Origin: DDH964 sp963806685
GTDB lineage: Bacteria > Desulfobacterota > Desulfuromonadia > Desulfuromonadales > DDH964
Assembly: GCA_963806685.1 (NCBI GenBank)
Contig: CAWDZB010000010.1
Coordinates: forward strand, 62,001-126,000
Reading direction: 5' to 3'
DNA length: 64,000 nucleotides
The position numbers and the translations under genes are program-made. The notes beneath the pieces were generated by a model that was given only the letters and a program-made list of their open reading frames with translations, did not search any database and was not told where the DNA came from. Of this stretch, positions 8,912-16,842 are shown one piece after another (within the stretch, counting starts at the first letter, position 1; every line of letters begins with the position of its first letter).

Positions 8912-10252
8912 TTAGGCGCTCTGGCGCCGGTCACTCTGGCGTAGTTCGCGGACCCGGGCGGTGATCGCCGGGATGACCTGGAACAGGTCGCCAACAATCC
9001 CGTAATGGGCGATCTGGAAGATCGGCGCCTCGGGATCGCGGTTGATGGCGATGATGGTGTCCGAGTCCTGCATGCCAACCATGTGCTGGATGGCACCGCT
9101 GATGCCACAGGCGATGTAGACCGTCGGCCGCACCGTCTTGCCGGTCTGCCCGACCTGGCGGTCACCGGGCATCCAGCCGGCGTCGACGGCGCTGCGCGAG
9201 GCACCGACCACCCCTCCGAGCTCGTCGGCCAGTTCCTGGAGCAGGACGAAATTCTCCTTGTTCAACATGCCGCGGCCGCCGGAGACGATGATGTTGGCCC
9301 CGGCGATGTCAACCCTGCCGTGGCCGGCACCGTCCTCGATAACCTCGAGGACCTTGACCAGGATTTCCGCCTCGGGCGGCGCGAAGTCGTCGCGAAGGAT
9401 GGGGCCGCTGCGACCGGCCACATATTCGGGCATCTGCATCACGTGGGGGCGGACCGTAGCCATCTGTGGCCGAAACTTGTCGCACATGATGGTCGCCATG
9501 ATGTTGCCGCCGAAGGCCGGGCGGGTCTGCATCAGGTTGCGCTTGTCGTCGATGGCCAACCCGGTGCAGTCGGCAGTCAGGCCGGTCTTCACTACCGTCG
9601 CCACCGCCCCGGCGAGATCCCGTCCGACCCCGGTGGCGCCCATCAGGATCACCTCCGGCTTGCGCTTGTCGATCAGGTGACACAATGCCCGGGTGTAGGC
9701 CTCGGTGCGGTAGTGGCGGTAGACCGGGGCATCGAGCAGGATGGCCTGGTCGGCACCGAAGGCGAAGGCCTCGCTGCACAGGTCTGCGACCTGGTGACCG
9801 ATGACCACGGCACTCAGCGGCGCATCAAGAGCCTTGGCCAGTGCCCGGCCGGTGAAGAGCAGTTCCCAGGAGACCTTGGCCGGCTCGCCCCCGGTCTGCT
9901 CGATAAAGACCCAGACTCCGCGGTAGGCGGCGAGCAGGGCTTGCAGCCGCTGTTCCTCCGGGTCGAGTTCCTCTTCCACGGCGGCGCCATCGGCCTGCTG
10001 GCGGGCGATCTCGTCGAGAATCGCCTGCTCCTCGGCAGTGAAGAACATCTCGATGGCTTGCGCCGGACAAACCTTGATGCACTTGACGCAGCCGATGCAC
10101 TTGCCGTAGTCGATGATCGGCTCGCCCTTCTCGTTCATGGTGATGGCGTCGATCGGGCAGGAACTCTGACAGCGTTCGCCACAGGCGATACAGCTCCCAT
10201 CAATAACCTTGGCCTTGCCCCGGGGTTTTTTCAATTTCTTCGGTTCCGTCAT
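8912..10252 (-). CDS. etfA: Electron transfer flavoprotein alpha subunit with N-terminal 2x[4Fe-4S] ferredoxin domain
   Basis: ETF alpha subunit (446 aa, against about 320 for a plain EtfA). The first 75 residues form a bacterial ferredoxin-like domain with CIACGERCQSSCP and CIGCVKCIKVCP, i.e. sites for two 4Fe-4S clusters. Residues from about 110 are the EtfA alpha/beta domain, and the C-terminal third has the FAD-binding segment (SGGRGM, then GASRSAVDAGW, then ACGISGAIQH). It forms a heterodimer with the EtfB encoded upstream. The fused ferredoxin probably links flavin to the FeS oxidoreductase or another FeS carrier. Start ATG 10252 has GAGGAGATC at ideal spacing. It is separated from etfB by 57 bases. 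Confidence 0.95.
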   Translation of the reverse strand: MTEPKKLKKPRGKAKVIDGSCIACGERCQSSCPIDAITMNEKGEPIIDYGKCIGCVKCIKVCPAQAIEMFFTAEEQAILDEIARQQADGAAVEEELDPEEQRLQALLAAYRGVWVFIEQTGGEPAKVSWELLFTGRALAKALDAPLSAVVIGHQVADLCSEAFAFGADQAILLDAPVYRHYRTEAYTRALCHLIDKRKPEVILMGATGVGRDLAGAVATVVKTGLTADCTGLAIDDKRNLMQTRPAFGGNIMATIMCDKFRPQMATVRPHVMQMPEYVAGRSGPILRDDFAPPEAEILVKVLEVIEDGAGHGRVDIAGANIIVSGGRGMLNKENFVLLQELADELGGVVGASRSAVDAGWMPGDRQVGQTGKTVRPTVYIACGISGAIQHMVGMQDSDTIIAINRDPEAPIFQIAHYGIVGDLFQVIPAITARVRELRQSDRRQSA

Positions 10253-10309
10253 GATCTCCTCGAAAATCGCCCAACGGCGAAAGGATGGTTCTATTTATCC
10301 TGTCCAAAA

Positions 10310-11122
10310 TCAGAGGGTCAGCAGATCTTTTTCCAGTAGTTTGTCGACCAGCAAACCTGCCGATCCGGCCGGATCACCAGCGCCGTCGCCAAGGATCTCC
10401 CCTTTCTCGAGCTCGGGGGAAAAAATCCGGCTGACCCAAGTCGGCGAGCCCTTGAGACCGATGGTACCGACGTCGAGCTGCAGCACTTCGTTGTTCCAGA
10501 CCTTGATCTCGGCATTCTTGGCCGCCAGACGCATCGACACGGTGGGATAGCGGGGGCGGTTGAGTTCACGGACCACGGTGAGGACCGCCGGTAGGGGCGC
10601 TTCGACGATCTCGTGCCGCCCCTCGAGCTTGCGCCGTACGCGGACGGTCTTTTTCTCCAGGTCGAGGTCCTCGATGCGGTCGACCAGAGTCAGCTGGCTG
10701 TAGCCGAGGCGACTGGCGATGCCTGGGCCGACCTGGGCGGTGTCGCCGTCGATGGTCTGCTTGCCGCAGATCACCAGCGCGACCTCCTCTTCGGCGCCGA
10801 GCCGGCTGATGGCCGCGGACAGAACCTTGCTCGTCGCCAGGGTGTCGGCACCGCCGAAAACTCGGTCGGAAAGCAAAATCGCCTCATCGACACCGACCGC
10901 GCAGGCCTTGCGCAGCGTCGCCTCGGCATTGGGAGGGCCCATCGACAGGGTTACGGAGCGCACCCCGTAGCGGTCCTTGAGACGCAGGCTCTCCTCGAGG
11001 GCGTGGGTGTCGTAGGGATTCATGATGAAGGGGATTCCTTCGCGGACCAGGGTGTTGGTCACGGGGTCGATCTGTACCTGGGTGGTGTCCGGGACCTGCT
11101 TGATACAGGAGATGACGAGCAT
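10310..11122 (-). CDS. etfB: Electron transfer flavoprotein beta subunit
   Basis: ETF beta subunit (270 aa), partner of the downstream ferredoxin-EtfA; it receives electrons from acyl-CoA dehydrogenases. Family segments are CIKQVPDT at the N-terminus, NPYD, ALEESLRLKD, CGKQTIDGDTAQVGP (nucleotide-binding loop), and the C-terminal extension that reaches over EtfA. ATG 11122 is preferred over an in-frame TTG two codons upstream because GAGGA lies about 9 bases before it. It is first in a three-gene minus-strand operon. A strong terminator hairpin sits only about 34 bases upstream of its start. Confidence 0.93.
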   Translation of the reverse strand: MLVISCIKQVPDTTQVQIDPVTNTLVREGIPFIMNPYDTHALEESLRLKDRYGVRSVTLSMGPPNAEATLRKACAVGVDEAILLSDRVFGGADTLATSKVLSAAISRLGAEEEVALVICGKQTIDGDTAQVGPGIASRLGYSQLTLVDRIEDLDLEKKTVRVRRKLEGRHEIVEAPLPAVLTVVRELNRPRYPTVSMRLAAKNAEIKVWNNEVLQLDVGTIGLKGSPTWVSRIFSPELEKGEILGDGAGDPAGSAGLLVDKLLEKDLLTL

Positions 11123-11155
11123 TGGCAATGTCCTCGATGGGAGTGGATCGTATAC

Positions 11156-11188
11156 AAAAAAACCCGCACAGGGTCATTTCCTGGCGGG
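11156..11188 (-). terminator. Intrinsic terminator upstream of etfB
   Basis: On the minus strand CCCGCCAGG pairs with CCTG-T-GCGGG (one bulged T) and is followed directly by seven Ts. It lies between unassigned upstream sequence and the etfB start, so it either ends a short upstream minus-strand transcript or attenuates the etf operon. Confidence 0.7.
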
Positions 11189-11757
11189 CTTCATTGCGTC
11201 GCTATGGGGGAGGAAGGCACGCCATCGTGCCGACTCGTACCGGAACCGGAACTTTGGGCAGAGACCCTGCCAACCCTTTCCGGCTTTGGTAAATTCCCGA
11301 CTTTCGGCCATTTTCGGGCTGGCAATGACCAGCCGTTCATGTCCGGAGATGGATAGGATGCTGTTTTTTCGGCGAACACCGGTGAAGTTTTGAGCAAGGG
11401 CATAAAAGTCAATAAAAACGACGACAAGCAAGCAATGCTCTCAGCACCCCCTTCGGCGTTGGTTGAGATACAGGGTATTTTTCGAGATGAAAAGTATATT
11501 ATTTTTTCGCTGTCAGCAACCCAAAAAACCTGGCGGTCTCGAGCCTCCGACTCGAATTGAGGCTGCTGTCAAAGCCATGTCTCCCGGCAAAAGGGGATCA
11601 GCTACCCGAAAACCACCGGTAAACTCGGCCGTTTCTGGTCCCACCGCAGGGGTAGACCTAAATGCAAAAAAAATTTCCTCCAACCCATTTTTGCGGCCGC
11701 CGCAGTAACGAACCATGTATACGGATAGCCCCTGCCGATATCCGGCAAAAAGCGGCA
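11189..11757. other. Gene-free stretch between etfB and the REC-PilZ gene
   Basis: About 570 bases with no recognisable gene. Short open frames exist on both strands, none with a convincing ribosome-binding site plus conserved sequence. One minus-strand frame (11191-11427) begins with a hydrophobic, signal-like run but then loses any resemblance to a protein domain. The part near 11400-11520 is AT-rich. Confidence 0.4.
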
Positions 11758-11766
11758 TGGTATACT
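11758..11766 (+). promoter_or_regulatory. Extended -10 element before the REC-PilZ gene
   Basis: TGG-TATACT, with no good -35, 49 bases upstream of the start codon. The inferred transcription start leaves a leader of about 40 bases containing GGAGG at 11799-11803. Confidence 0.4.
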
Positions 11767-11814
11767 TCATGCTCTCCGCAGCATTCAATCCCCATCCCGG
11801 AGGTCGCCAAACCG

Positions 11815-12531
11815 ATGGAACAGCGTAAACGCGTGCTGCTGGTCGACGAAGTTCGTCTTTTCCTGGAGATGGAAAGGTCCCTCTTTTCCCGTGACCAGGT
11901 CGCGGTCACCGTGGCCCGCAATGGTCGCGAAGCCCTGCACTCCCTGCAGGTCTTTAAGCCCCAGCTGGTGATCATGGACCTGCAAATGCCGGGCATGGAT
12001 GGTGCCGAAATTTGTCGACGCATCAAAAGCGATCCCGACCTCTGTTCGGTACCGGTCATTCTGACCACGGGAACCGACGACGCTGCGGAACTCCAGCGCT
12101 GCCGGGCTGCAGGATGCGACGCGGTCATCGGAAAACCCCTCAACCGCCGACAACTTCTGGATGCCGCAAGGCGGTTTCTGGCAATGGCCGAGCGAGCGAC
12201 ACCCCGCGTCACCACCCGCATGCTGGTCCATTACGGGATTGGAGACCAGCAGACTCTCCATGATTTTTCCGTGAACCTGGCCAGCGGCGGGATATTTCTC
12301 GGGACTTCCCAGCTGCTGAGCACTGACACCCCCCTGAGTCTGGAATTCTTCATCCCCGGGGCACCGACCACCATTCGCAGCAGGGGGCGGGTGGCCTGGG
12401 CCAACGCTGCCGGTGACCAGGCCAAGCCCGATCTGCCGTGCGGGTTCGGCGTTCAGTTTCTGGACATGGCCTCGCGGGATATCAGGGCGATCCGGGAATT
12501 CATCCGTTCTGAATTCCCCACCCCAGTCTGA
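11815..12531 (+). CDS. Response regulator receiver protein with PilZ domain
   Basis: Two-domain signalling protein (238 aa). The receiver domain (residues 5-122) has DE at 11-12 in place of the common DD pair, phosphoacceptor Asp55 in IMDLQMPGMDG, TT at 84-85 and Lys107. The PilZ domain (about 128-235) has the c-di-GMP arginines in RVTTR (131-135). Its second motif reads NLASGG, with Ala where most PilZ proteins have Ser. It probably couples a phosphorelay to c-di-GMP-dependent control of motility or surface behaviour. ATG 11815 lies 11 bases after GGAGG. The iron-sulfur flavoprotein gene follows 24 bases later, perhaps in the same transcript. No histidine kinase is adjacent. Confidence 0.88.
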   Translation: MEQRKRVLLVDEVRLFLEMERSLFSRDQVAVTVARNGREALHSLQVFKPQLVIMDLQMPGMDGAEICRRIKSDPDLCSVPVILTTGTDDAAELQRCRAAGCDAVIGKPLNRRQLLDAARRFLAMAERATPRVTTRMLVHYGIGDQQTLHDFSVNLASGGIFLGTSQLLSTDTPLSLEFFIPGAPTTIRSRGRVAWANAAGDQAKPDLPCGFGVQFLDMASRDIRAIREFIRSEFPTPV

Positions 12532-12555
12532 TCCCCAACCGAACAGGAGGTTCCC

Positions 12556-13227
12556 ATGCAGGTCGTTTGTATTGTCGGCAGTCCTCACGGCCCCCGCGGC
12601 AACACCGCCCGTCTCCTGCAGGAAGTCCTCGCCGGAGCCGCGGCCCATGGTTGCCGTGCCGAGACTATCTATCTGGATGGCCGCAGCATCCTCCCCTGCA
12701 ATGGCTGCGATGCCTGCCACAAGTTGGGACGTTGCGTACAGAAAGACGACTTCGAGGCCGTGCGTGCCAAAATCCTTGCCGCCGACGGATTGATCCTTGC
12801 CAGCCCCAACTACCTCTTCAGCGTCAGCGCCCAACTCAAGGCCTTTCTCGACCGCTGCTGCGGAGTCGTCCACCTGCTCGGCTTCAGCGGTAAATACGGT
12901 GCGGCGGTAGTCACCTCCGGGGGAGGCGGCGACGAGCCGATTATTGACTACCTGCAACGTTTTCTGACCATTACCGGGATTCACTCGGTGGGGGGCGTGC
13001 ACGCTACGATGGGAGCCCTGCCCGATGGCGAGTTCACTGCCGGACTCAAGCGCGAGGCCCGGCGGCTCGGCGAGAAGCTGGTCACCGCCTGGCAGCAGCA
13101 GCTCCGCGACCCCCGCGTCGAGATGGAAATCCGCGCCTTCAGCCAGCGGATGCGGGAACTGGTCTTCTGGAAAAAGGGGGAATGGCCACACGAATATCAG
13201 GTCTGGCAGAGTCGGGATCCCGCTTAG
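12556..13227 (+). CDS. Iron-sulfur flavoprotein / NADPH-dependent FMN reductase family
   Basis: Flavodoxin-fold protein (223 aa) with N-terminal GSPHGPRGNT (FMN phosphate loop), the compact cysteine motif CNGCDACHKLGRC (residues about 49-61) that binds a 4Fe-4S cluster in the ISF family, and SPNYLFSVSAQLK of the FMN site. It would move electrons between ferredoxin-like donors and unknown acceptors. AGGAGG at ideal distance fixes ATG 12556. It lies 24 bases after the REC-PilZ gene and 15 bases before the phospholipase-D-like gene. The substrate cannot be told from sequence. Confidence 0.88.
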   Translation: MQVVCIVGSPHGPRGNTARLLQEVLAGAAAHGCRAETIYLDGRSILPCNGCDACHKLGRCVQKDDFEAVRAKILAADGLILASPNYLFSVSAQLKAFLDRCCGVVHLLGFSGKYGAAVVTSGGGGDEPIIDYLQRFLTITGIHSVGGVHATMGALPDGEFTAGLKREARRLGEKLVTAWQQQLRDPRVEMEIRAFSQRMRELVFWKKGEWPHEYQVWQSRDPA

Positions 13228-13242
13228 CAATCGGAAGTTGCT

Positions 13243-14406
13243 ATGAAATCTGCCAAGTACAGATTTCCCCGGCGCAGCGGCAACCGTTTCCATCTGCTGG
13301 TCGACGGGGACGAATTTTTCCCGGCCATTCTGGAGGCCATCGGTTCCTCCCGGTCCTCGGTCCTGCTGGAAATCTATCTTTTTGAATCAGGCCTGCTTGC
13401 CGACCGCTTCATTCCCGTCCTGACCGCCGCCGCGGCACGTGGAGTGAAAGTCCGCCTGCTCCTCGACGACTTCGGCAGTCGCCTGCTTTTGCGCCGCGAT
13501 CGCCAACGCCTGATCGACGGCGGCGTCCAGTTGGCCTTCTACAATCCCCTCGGTCGCCATCATTGGCGGCGCAATCTGCAGCGCAATCATCGCAAATTGC
13601 TGATCATCGACGGCGAGCGGGCCTTCACCGGCGGCGCCGGTATTACCGACCTCTTCTCCGCCGCCCTCCGTCCCGCCGACTACTGGCACGAGCTGATGCT
13701 GGAGATTCGGGGCCCCCTGGTTGCCGATTGGCAAACCCTGTTCAGGGATACCTGGCTGGAGGTGGTCGATCAGCCCCTGGATCTGCCATCCAGAGCACCC
13801 CAACGTTACACCTCCGATAGTGCCAGCGGACGGGTCGCGGCCCAGGGCCGCAGCTTTCACCAGGCCGATATCGTCCGCTCCTTACTCAAGCGGGTGCGCC
13901 GGGCCAGACAGCGGGTCTGGTTGGCCACCGCCTATTTTCTTCCTTCCTGGAAGCTGCGCCGGGCCCTCAAACGAAAGGCCCGGGCCGGGGTCGATGTCCG
14001 TCTGCTGCTCCCCGGCCCGCACACCGATCACCCCAGCGTCCGCCGCCTTGGGCAGCGCCATTACGCCCCACTGCTCCGCTCCGGGGTACGGATATTCGAA
14101 TACCAGCCCCGCTTCCTCCATGCCAAGGTCCAGCTCTGCGACAGCTGGGCAAGCATCGGCTCGAGCAATCTGGATCGCTGGAACCTGCGCTGGAACCTGG
14201 AGGCCAATCAGGAACTGGATGACCCGGTCATTTTGGGGCAGCTGGAAAAGCTGTTCAGGAGCGACTTTGCCCACTCGCAGGAGATCGAATATCAGGATTG
14301 GCTGCAGCGCCCCTGGCATCGCCGCCGGATGGAGCAACTCTGGGCCAGTGTGGAAGCGCTGGTCCGCCGGGTGAGTGAACCTCGACCGCCGGGTCCCCCG
14401 GACTGA
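13243..14406 (+). CDS. Phospholipase D family, cardiolipin-synthase-like
   Basis: Two-HKD-motif phosphatidyltransferase (387 aa). HRKLLIID (first HKD, about residue 120) and HAKVQLCD (second, about 290) give the two catalytic His-Lys-Asp sets. The sizes and order fit a ClsB/YbhO-type cardiolipin synthase: soluble or peripheral, with no N-terminal membrane segments. It probably condenses phosphatidylglycerol with another phospholipid to form cardiolipin, but other phospholipase D activities are possible. ATG 13243 is 15 bases after the flavoprotein gene, so the two are likely co-transcribed. Confidence 0.85.
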   Translation: MKSAKYRFPRRSGNRFHLLVDGDEFFPAILEAIGSSRSSVLLEIYLFESGLLADRFIPVLTAAAARGVKVRLLLDDFGSRLLLRRDRQRLIDGGVQLAFYNPLGRHHWRRNLQRNHRKLLIIDGERAFTGGAGITDLFSAALRPADYWHELMLEIRGPLVADWQTLFRDTWLEVVDQPLDLPSRAPQRYTSDSASGRVAAQGRSFHQADIVRSLLKRVRRARQRVWLATAYFLPSWKLRRALKRKARAGVDVRLLLPGPHTDHPSVRRLGQRHYAPLLRSGVRIFEYQPRFLHAKVQLCDSWASIGSSNLDRWNLRWNLEANQELDDPVILGQLEKLFRSDFAHSQEIEYQDWLQRPWHRRRMEQLWASVEALVRRVSEPRPPGPPD

Positions 14407-14430
14407 GTGGAGGGAGAGGATAGGAGGGAG

Positions 14431-14577
14431 TTACTGGCGAACGACGCACAGAATCCGGACCGAACCGGCTGGTTTGTCGGCGAGAAACTTGCGCTCGGCA
14501 TCGACCGGCCCGGAGGCTTCGACCAGGGCCGAACGGGTTTCGTTTTCCTGCTGGTAGGTAATTTCGTAGCGAATCAC
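14431..14577 (-). CDS. Small conserved-looking protein, 48 aa
   Basis: Begins GTG ATT CGC TAC at 14577, 3 bases after the purine-rich AAGGAAAG. The product starts MIRYEITYQQ and has an alternating pattern expected of a small beta-beta-alpha fold (strand, strand with ALVEAS, then helix DAERKFLADKPAG, then strand VRILCVV). Short proteins beginning this way are familiar from Desulfuromonadales, but I cannot name a family or function. It converges on the cardiolipin-synthase-like gene, 24 bases apart. Confidence 0.65.
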   Translation of the reverse strand: MIRYEITYQQENETRSALVEASGPVDAERKFLADKPAGSVRILCVVRQ

Positions 14578-14656
14578 GGTCTTTCCTTGGGGGGAATAAG
14601 CCGATTCTAGCGGCCCCGGCGCCAAACGTCAACGGTGCAGGCACTGCAATTTCTGC

Positions 14657-14685
14657 TTGATTGTCCCGGCCAGCCGGTCTAATGT
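14657..14685 (+). promoter_or_regulatory. Sigma-70 promoter of the SH3-domain gene
   Basis: TTGATT (14657-14662), 17-base spacer, TAATGT (14680-14685); the start codon is 41 bases further on. Confidence 0.55.
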
Positions 14686-14725
14686 CAGGAATTAACTGAC
14701 GGATTTAAACATGCGGAGGATACCT

Positions 14726-15430
14726 ATGCCCCGTACCAGGTTACTCGTTCTGGGGGTCGCCTGGTTGCTGCTTATGGCCGCTGCAGCGACCGCTGAAACC
14801 CGCTACGTAAACGACCAACTGATCATCGACCTGCGCGCCGCGCCGAATTCCGAGTCTTCGGAAATCACCACCCTGAAGACCGATGCCCCCCTCGAAATTC
14901 TCGGGGAAAACGGCCGTTTCCTCAAGGTGCGCACCGAGGCCGGAGAGGTGGGCTACGTCCTTAGCCAGTACGTAACCACATCCACCCCTAAGAGCCTGCA
15001 ACTGACCCGCCTCACGAGGGAACGGGATGAACTGCAACGCAAGCTGAAGCAACTCGAGGAGACGCAAGGGAAAACCAGCAGCGAGTTGGAAAAAACCCGC
15101 CGGCAACAGGAAGACCTCTCCCGCGAGCTGCAGGCCAAACTCACCGCCACCGAACAGCAGTTGGACACCACCCGCCGCCAGCTGACTGTCGCCACCACCA
15201 AATACGAGACCCTGCAGAAGGACGCCGGGAATGTGGCGACCATTGTCGACGAACGGGACCAATTGCAGCAAGAGAATGGTCAACTAAAGACCGAACTCGC
15301 CAGCCTTCACGAAGAGAACTCCTCTTTGCTGCGCACCGGCATGATCCAATGGTTCCTGGCGGGAGGGGGAGTCTTCTTCTTTGGCTGGTTGATCGGAAAA
15401 GTGTCGCGCAAAAAACGCCGCGGTTTCTGA
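14726..15430 (+). CDS. TIGR04211-type SH3-domain, coiled-coil, membrane-anchored protein
   Basis: Envelope protein of 234 aa in the order: signal peptide (hydrophobic LLVLGVAWLLLMAAAATA), bacterial SH3 domain (about residues 27-90, with YVNDQLIIDLRAAP and VRTEAGEVGYVLSQYV), a long coiled coil rich in Glu, Gln and Lys (about 95-205), and a C-terminal membrane segment (WFLAGGGVFFFGWLIG) with a basic KKRR tail. This is the arrangement of the TIGR04211 family, whose members are thought to bind peptidoglycan from the inner membrane. I prefer ATG 14726, with GGAGGA ending 5 bases before it, over the in-frame ATG at 14711 that overlaps that site. Confidence 0.88.
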   Translation: MPRTRLLVLGVAWLLLMAAAATAETRYVNDQLIIDLRAAPNSESSEITTLKTDAPLEILGENGRFLKVRTEAGEVGYVLSQYVTTSTPKSLQLTRLTRERDELQRKLKQLEETQGKTSSELEKTRRQQEDLSRELQAKLTATEQQLDTTRRQLTVATTKYETLQKDAGNVATIVDERDQLQQENGQLKTELASLHEENSSLLRTGMIQWFLAGGGVFFFGWLIGKVSRKKRRGF

Positions 15431-15613
15431 ACCACAAATCGGTGCAGGGCCGGATCCAGGCGACAGCTGTCGGTTGCAGGATCTTGCCGGAATCGTAACC
15501 GTTGCCCCTTCCCTCCCTCCGACGATATGCTGCGCATCATCAGAATCCTGCTCCCGGTTCCGGCGTCGACCGAAGCGTTATGGCTCGGGTCGATTTATAC
15601 TTTAAGCCCTTCC

Positions 15614-15649
15614 GCAAAACAATAAAAAGATGTTTTGCAAATTCGCAAA
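15614..15649. promoter_or_regulatory. Nested GCAAA inverted repeats (candidate operator 1)
   Basis: GCAAAACA (15614-15621), nine bases, TGTTTTGC (15631-15638): perfect 8-bp arms. The right arm is shared with a second palindrome TTTGC-AAATTC-GCAAA (15634-15649), followed by CA so that GCAAACA repeats the first arm. Confidence 0.4.
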
Positions 15650-15757
15650 CATTCCCGCTGCCCTCCTAGAAAACATTTTTTCATTTTATTTCCAGCAGGT
15701 TGTCCTTTCGCCTCCCGGATCAGACCGTGCCTGGGCCTGAATCCCGCGCCTCGTAAT

Positions 15758-15773
15758 TTTGCAAATCTGCGAA
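15758..15773. promoter_or_regulatory. TTTGC-N6-GCGAA half-palindrome (candidate operator 2)
   Basis: TTTGCAAATCTGCGAA has the same TTTGC-N6-GCrAA layout as the site at 15634-15649, sharing TTTGCAAAT, and lies 124 bases downstream of it. Confidence 0.35.
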
Positions 15774-15956
15774 TCTCCCTCCCGCCGGCAACGTCGACAA
15801 TCCAACGATCCCCTTTCTCAATTGTCTGAAATATAAGGCCACTTTCTCATTACTAAAAAAAATCAAACATTGGTATATTCGTTGCTTGAACAAAAAACAT
15901 TTCAGTAGCTGACTGGGCTTGCTGACCGGACGCCCCTTCTCTATCGAGGTGCCATT

Positions 15957-16733
15957 ATGATTTTCAAAACAAAGGCGACGGAACTTCATTACGAAGATTT
16001 CGGCCAGGGACCGGCGGTGGCGGTGCTCCACGACCACCCTTCCAACCGGGAACTGCGGACGGCAGTCTTCGACGCCCTGGCCGAAGCCGGATGCCGGGTG
16101 ATCATCCTTAATTCCGCCGGCCTCGGCAGCAGCCTCCGGGCAACCTTCTCGCCCAGCGAACAAACCGCCCAGGTTCTGGCCTTGTTCACCTATTTGGGTA
16201 TCGGCCGCGCGGTAGTGATCGGCATCGGCATGGGAGGATATGTGGCCCTGGACCTGCTCGAGCGGTTCCCGGGCCGGGTCGCCAAAGCGAGCTTTGTCGT
16301 CTCCGCCGAGCTGGCCGCCGACCTCCGTCGCCGCGCCGGCAGCAAGGGTACCCTGGAGGCCCTCCGCAGCGGCCATTGCGGGGACCTGAAAGGGGTATTC
16401 CTCCACGTCCGCCGGCCCGCGCCGGCACCGCCCCAGCTGCCGCGTTTGCGTGCCTGGATCAACAAGCTGCGCGAAGGCCGGCGGTCAGCCTACCGGAGTC
16501 AACGCAGGGACTGCGCCGCCCTACTTGCAAACCTTGAGTTGCCGCCGCTGCTCATCGAGGAAGAGTCCTCCTCAGCCGCTTATCCCTGCCCTGTTCCTCT
16601 TTCCGGCATTGGCAACTTCCGTACTCTGCACGCCCTGAGCGCTCCCCTGCAGTCCTTGCTCAATGCCCTGCTTCCCGACCGCGAGTCACGCTTCGAGGAG
16701 AACGCCGAAGAGGTCTTCTCCGAGCACCGCTGA
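15957..16733 (+). CDS. Alpha/beta-hydrolase-fold protein lacking the catalytic serine
   Basis: Protein of 258 aa with the N-terminal two-thirds of an alpha/beta hydrolase: ELHYEDFGQGPAVAVLHDHP (strands 2-3), SAGLGSS, and the nucleophile elbow VVIGIGMGGYVAL. In active members the elbow reads G-x-S-x-G; here the middle residue (about 91) is Gly, so the nucleophile is gone. No convincing His motif is seen near the C-terminus, which is short and Ser/Glu-rich. It is therefore probably not a conventional esterase; a binding or scaffold role is possible. ATG 15957 follows GAGGTGCC. It stands alone, with operator-like repeats upstream. Confidence 0.75.
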   Translation: MIFKTKATELHYEDFGQGPAVAVLHDHPSNRELRTAVFDALAEAGCRVIILNSAGLGSSLRATFSPSEQTAQVLALFTYLGIGRAVVIGIGMGGYVALDLLERFPGRVAKASFVVSAELAADLRRRAGSKGTLEALRSGHCGDLKGVFLHVRRPAPAPPQLPRLRAWINKLREGRRSAYRSQRRDCAALLANLELPPLLIEEESSSAAYPCPVPLSGIGNFRTLHALSAPLQSLLNALLPDRESRFEENAEEVFSEHR

Positions 16734-16787
16734 GGCGGCCGCCGGTTGCCATACGAGGGTGATCGGCGGCGTTCGCGAAGGAAATCG

Positions 16788-16816
16788 TTGACATGGCCTG
16801 CGCCTTCGTGTTAACC
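16788..16816 (+). promoter_or_regulatory. Candidate promoter of the aminotransferase leader
   Basis: Consensus TTGACA (16788-16793), exact 17-base spacer, weak -10 TTAACC (16811-16816). A transcript from here would carry a leader of about 235 bases before the aminotransferase. Confidence 0.4.
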
Positions 16817-16842
16817 AGAGTTTCTACAGGAGGATTCACCCG

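Larger units (their letters stand above)
15431..15956. other. AT-rich intergenic region with operator-like repeats
   Basis: 526 bases without a gene. From about 15590 the composition drops well below the window average. It contains the GCAAA-type inverted repeats described separately and a long A-run (15855-15865), but no confident -35/-10 pair for the downstream hydrolase. Confidence 0.5.

Noticed and set aside
11550..11640. GEMM-type c-di-GMP riboswitch before the REC-PilZ gene (CAAAGCCATG...GCTACCCGAAA)
   Set aside because: The 5' conserved GGCAAAC part and the tetraloop helix are absent and the second helix lacks the conserved GGG-TTA; similarity is limited to a few short words.
11463..11708. 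Short plus-strand frame containing GGLEPPTR
   Set aside because: This phrase is a frequent product of spurious frames in bacterial genomes; no ribosome-binding site or conservation is seen.
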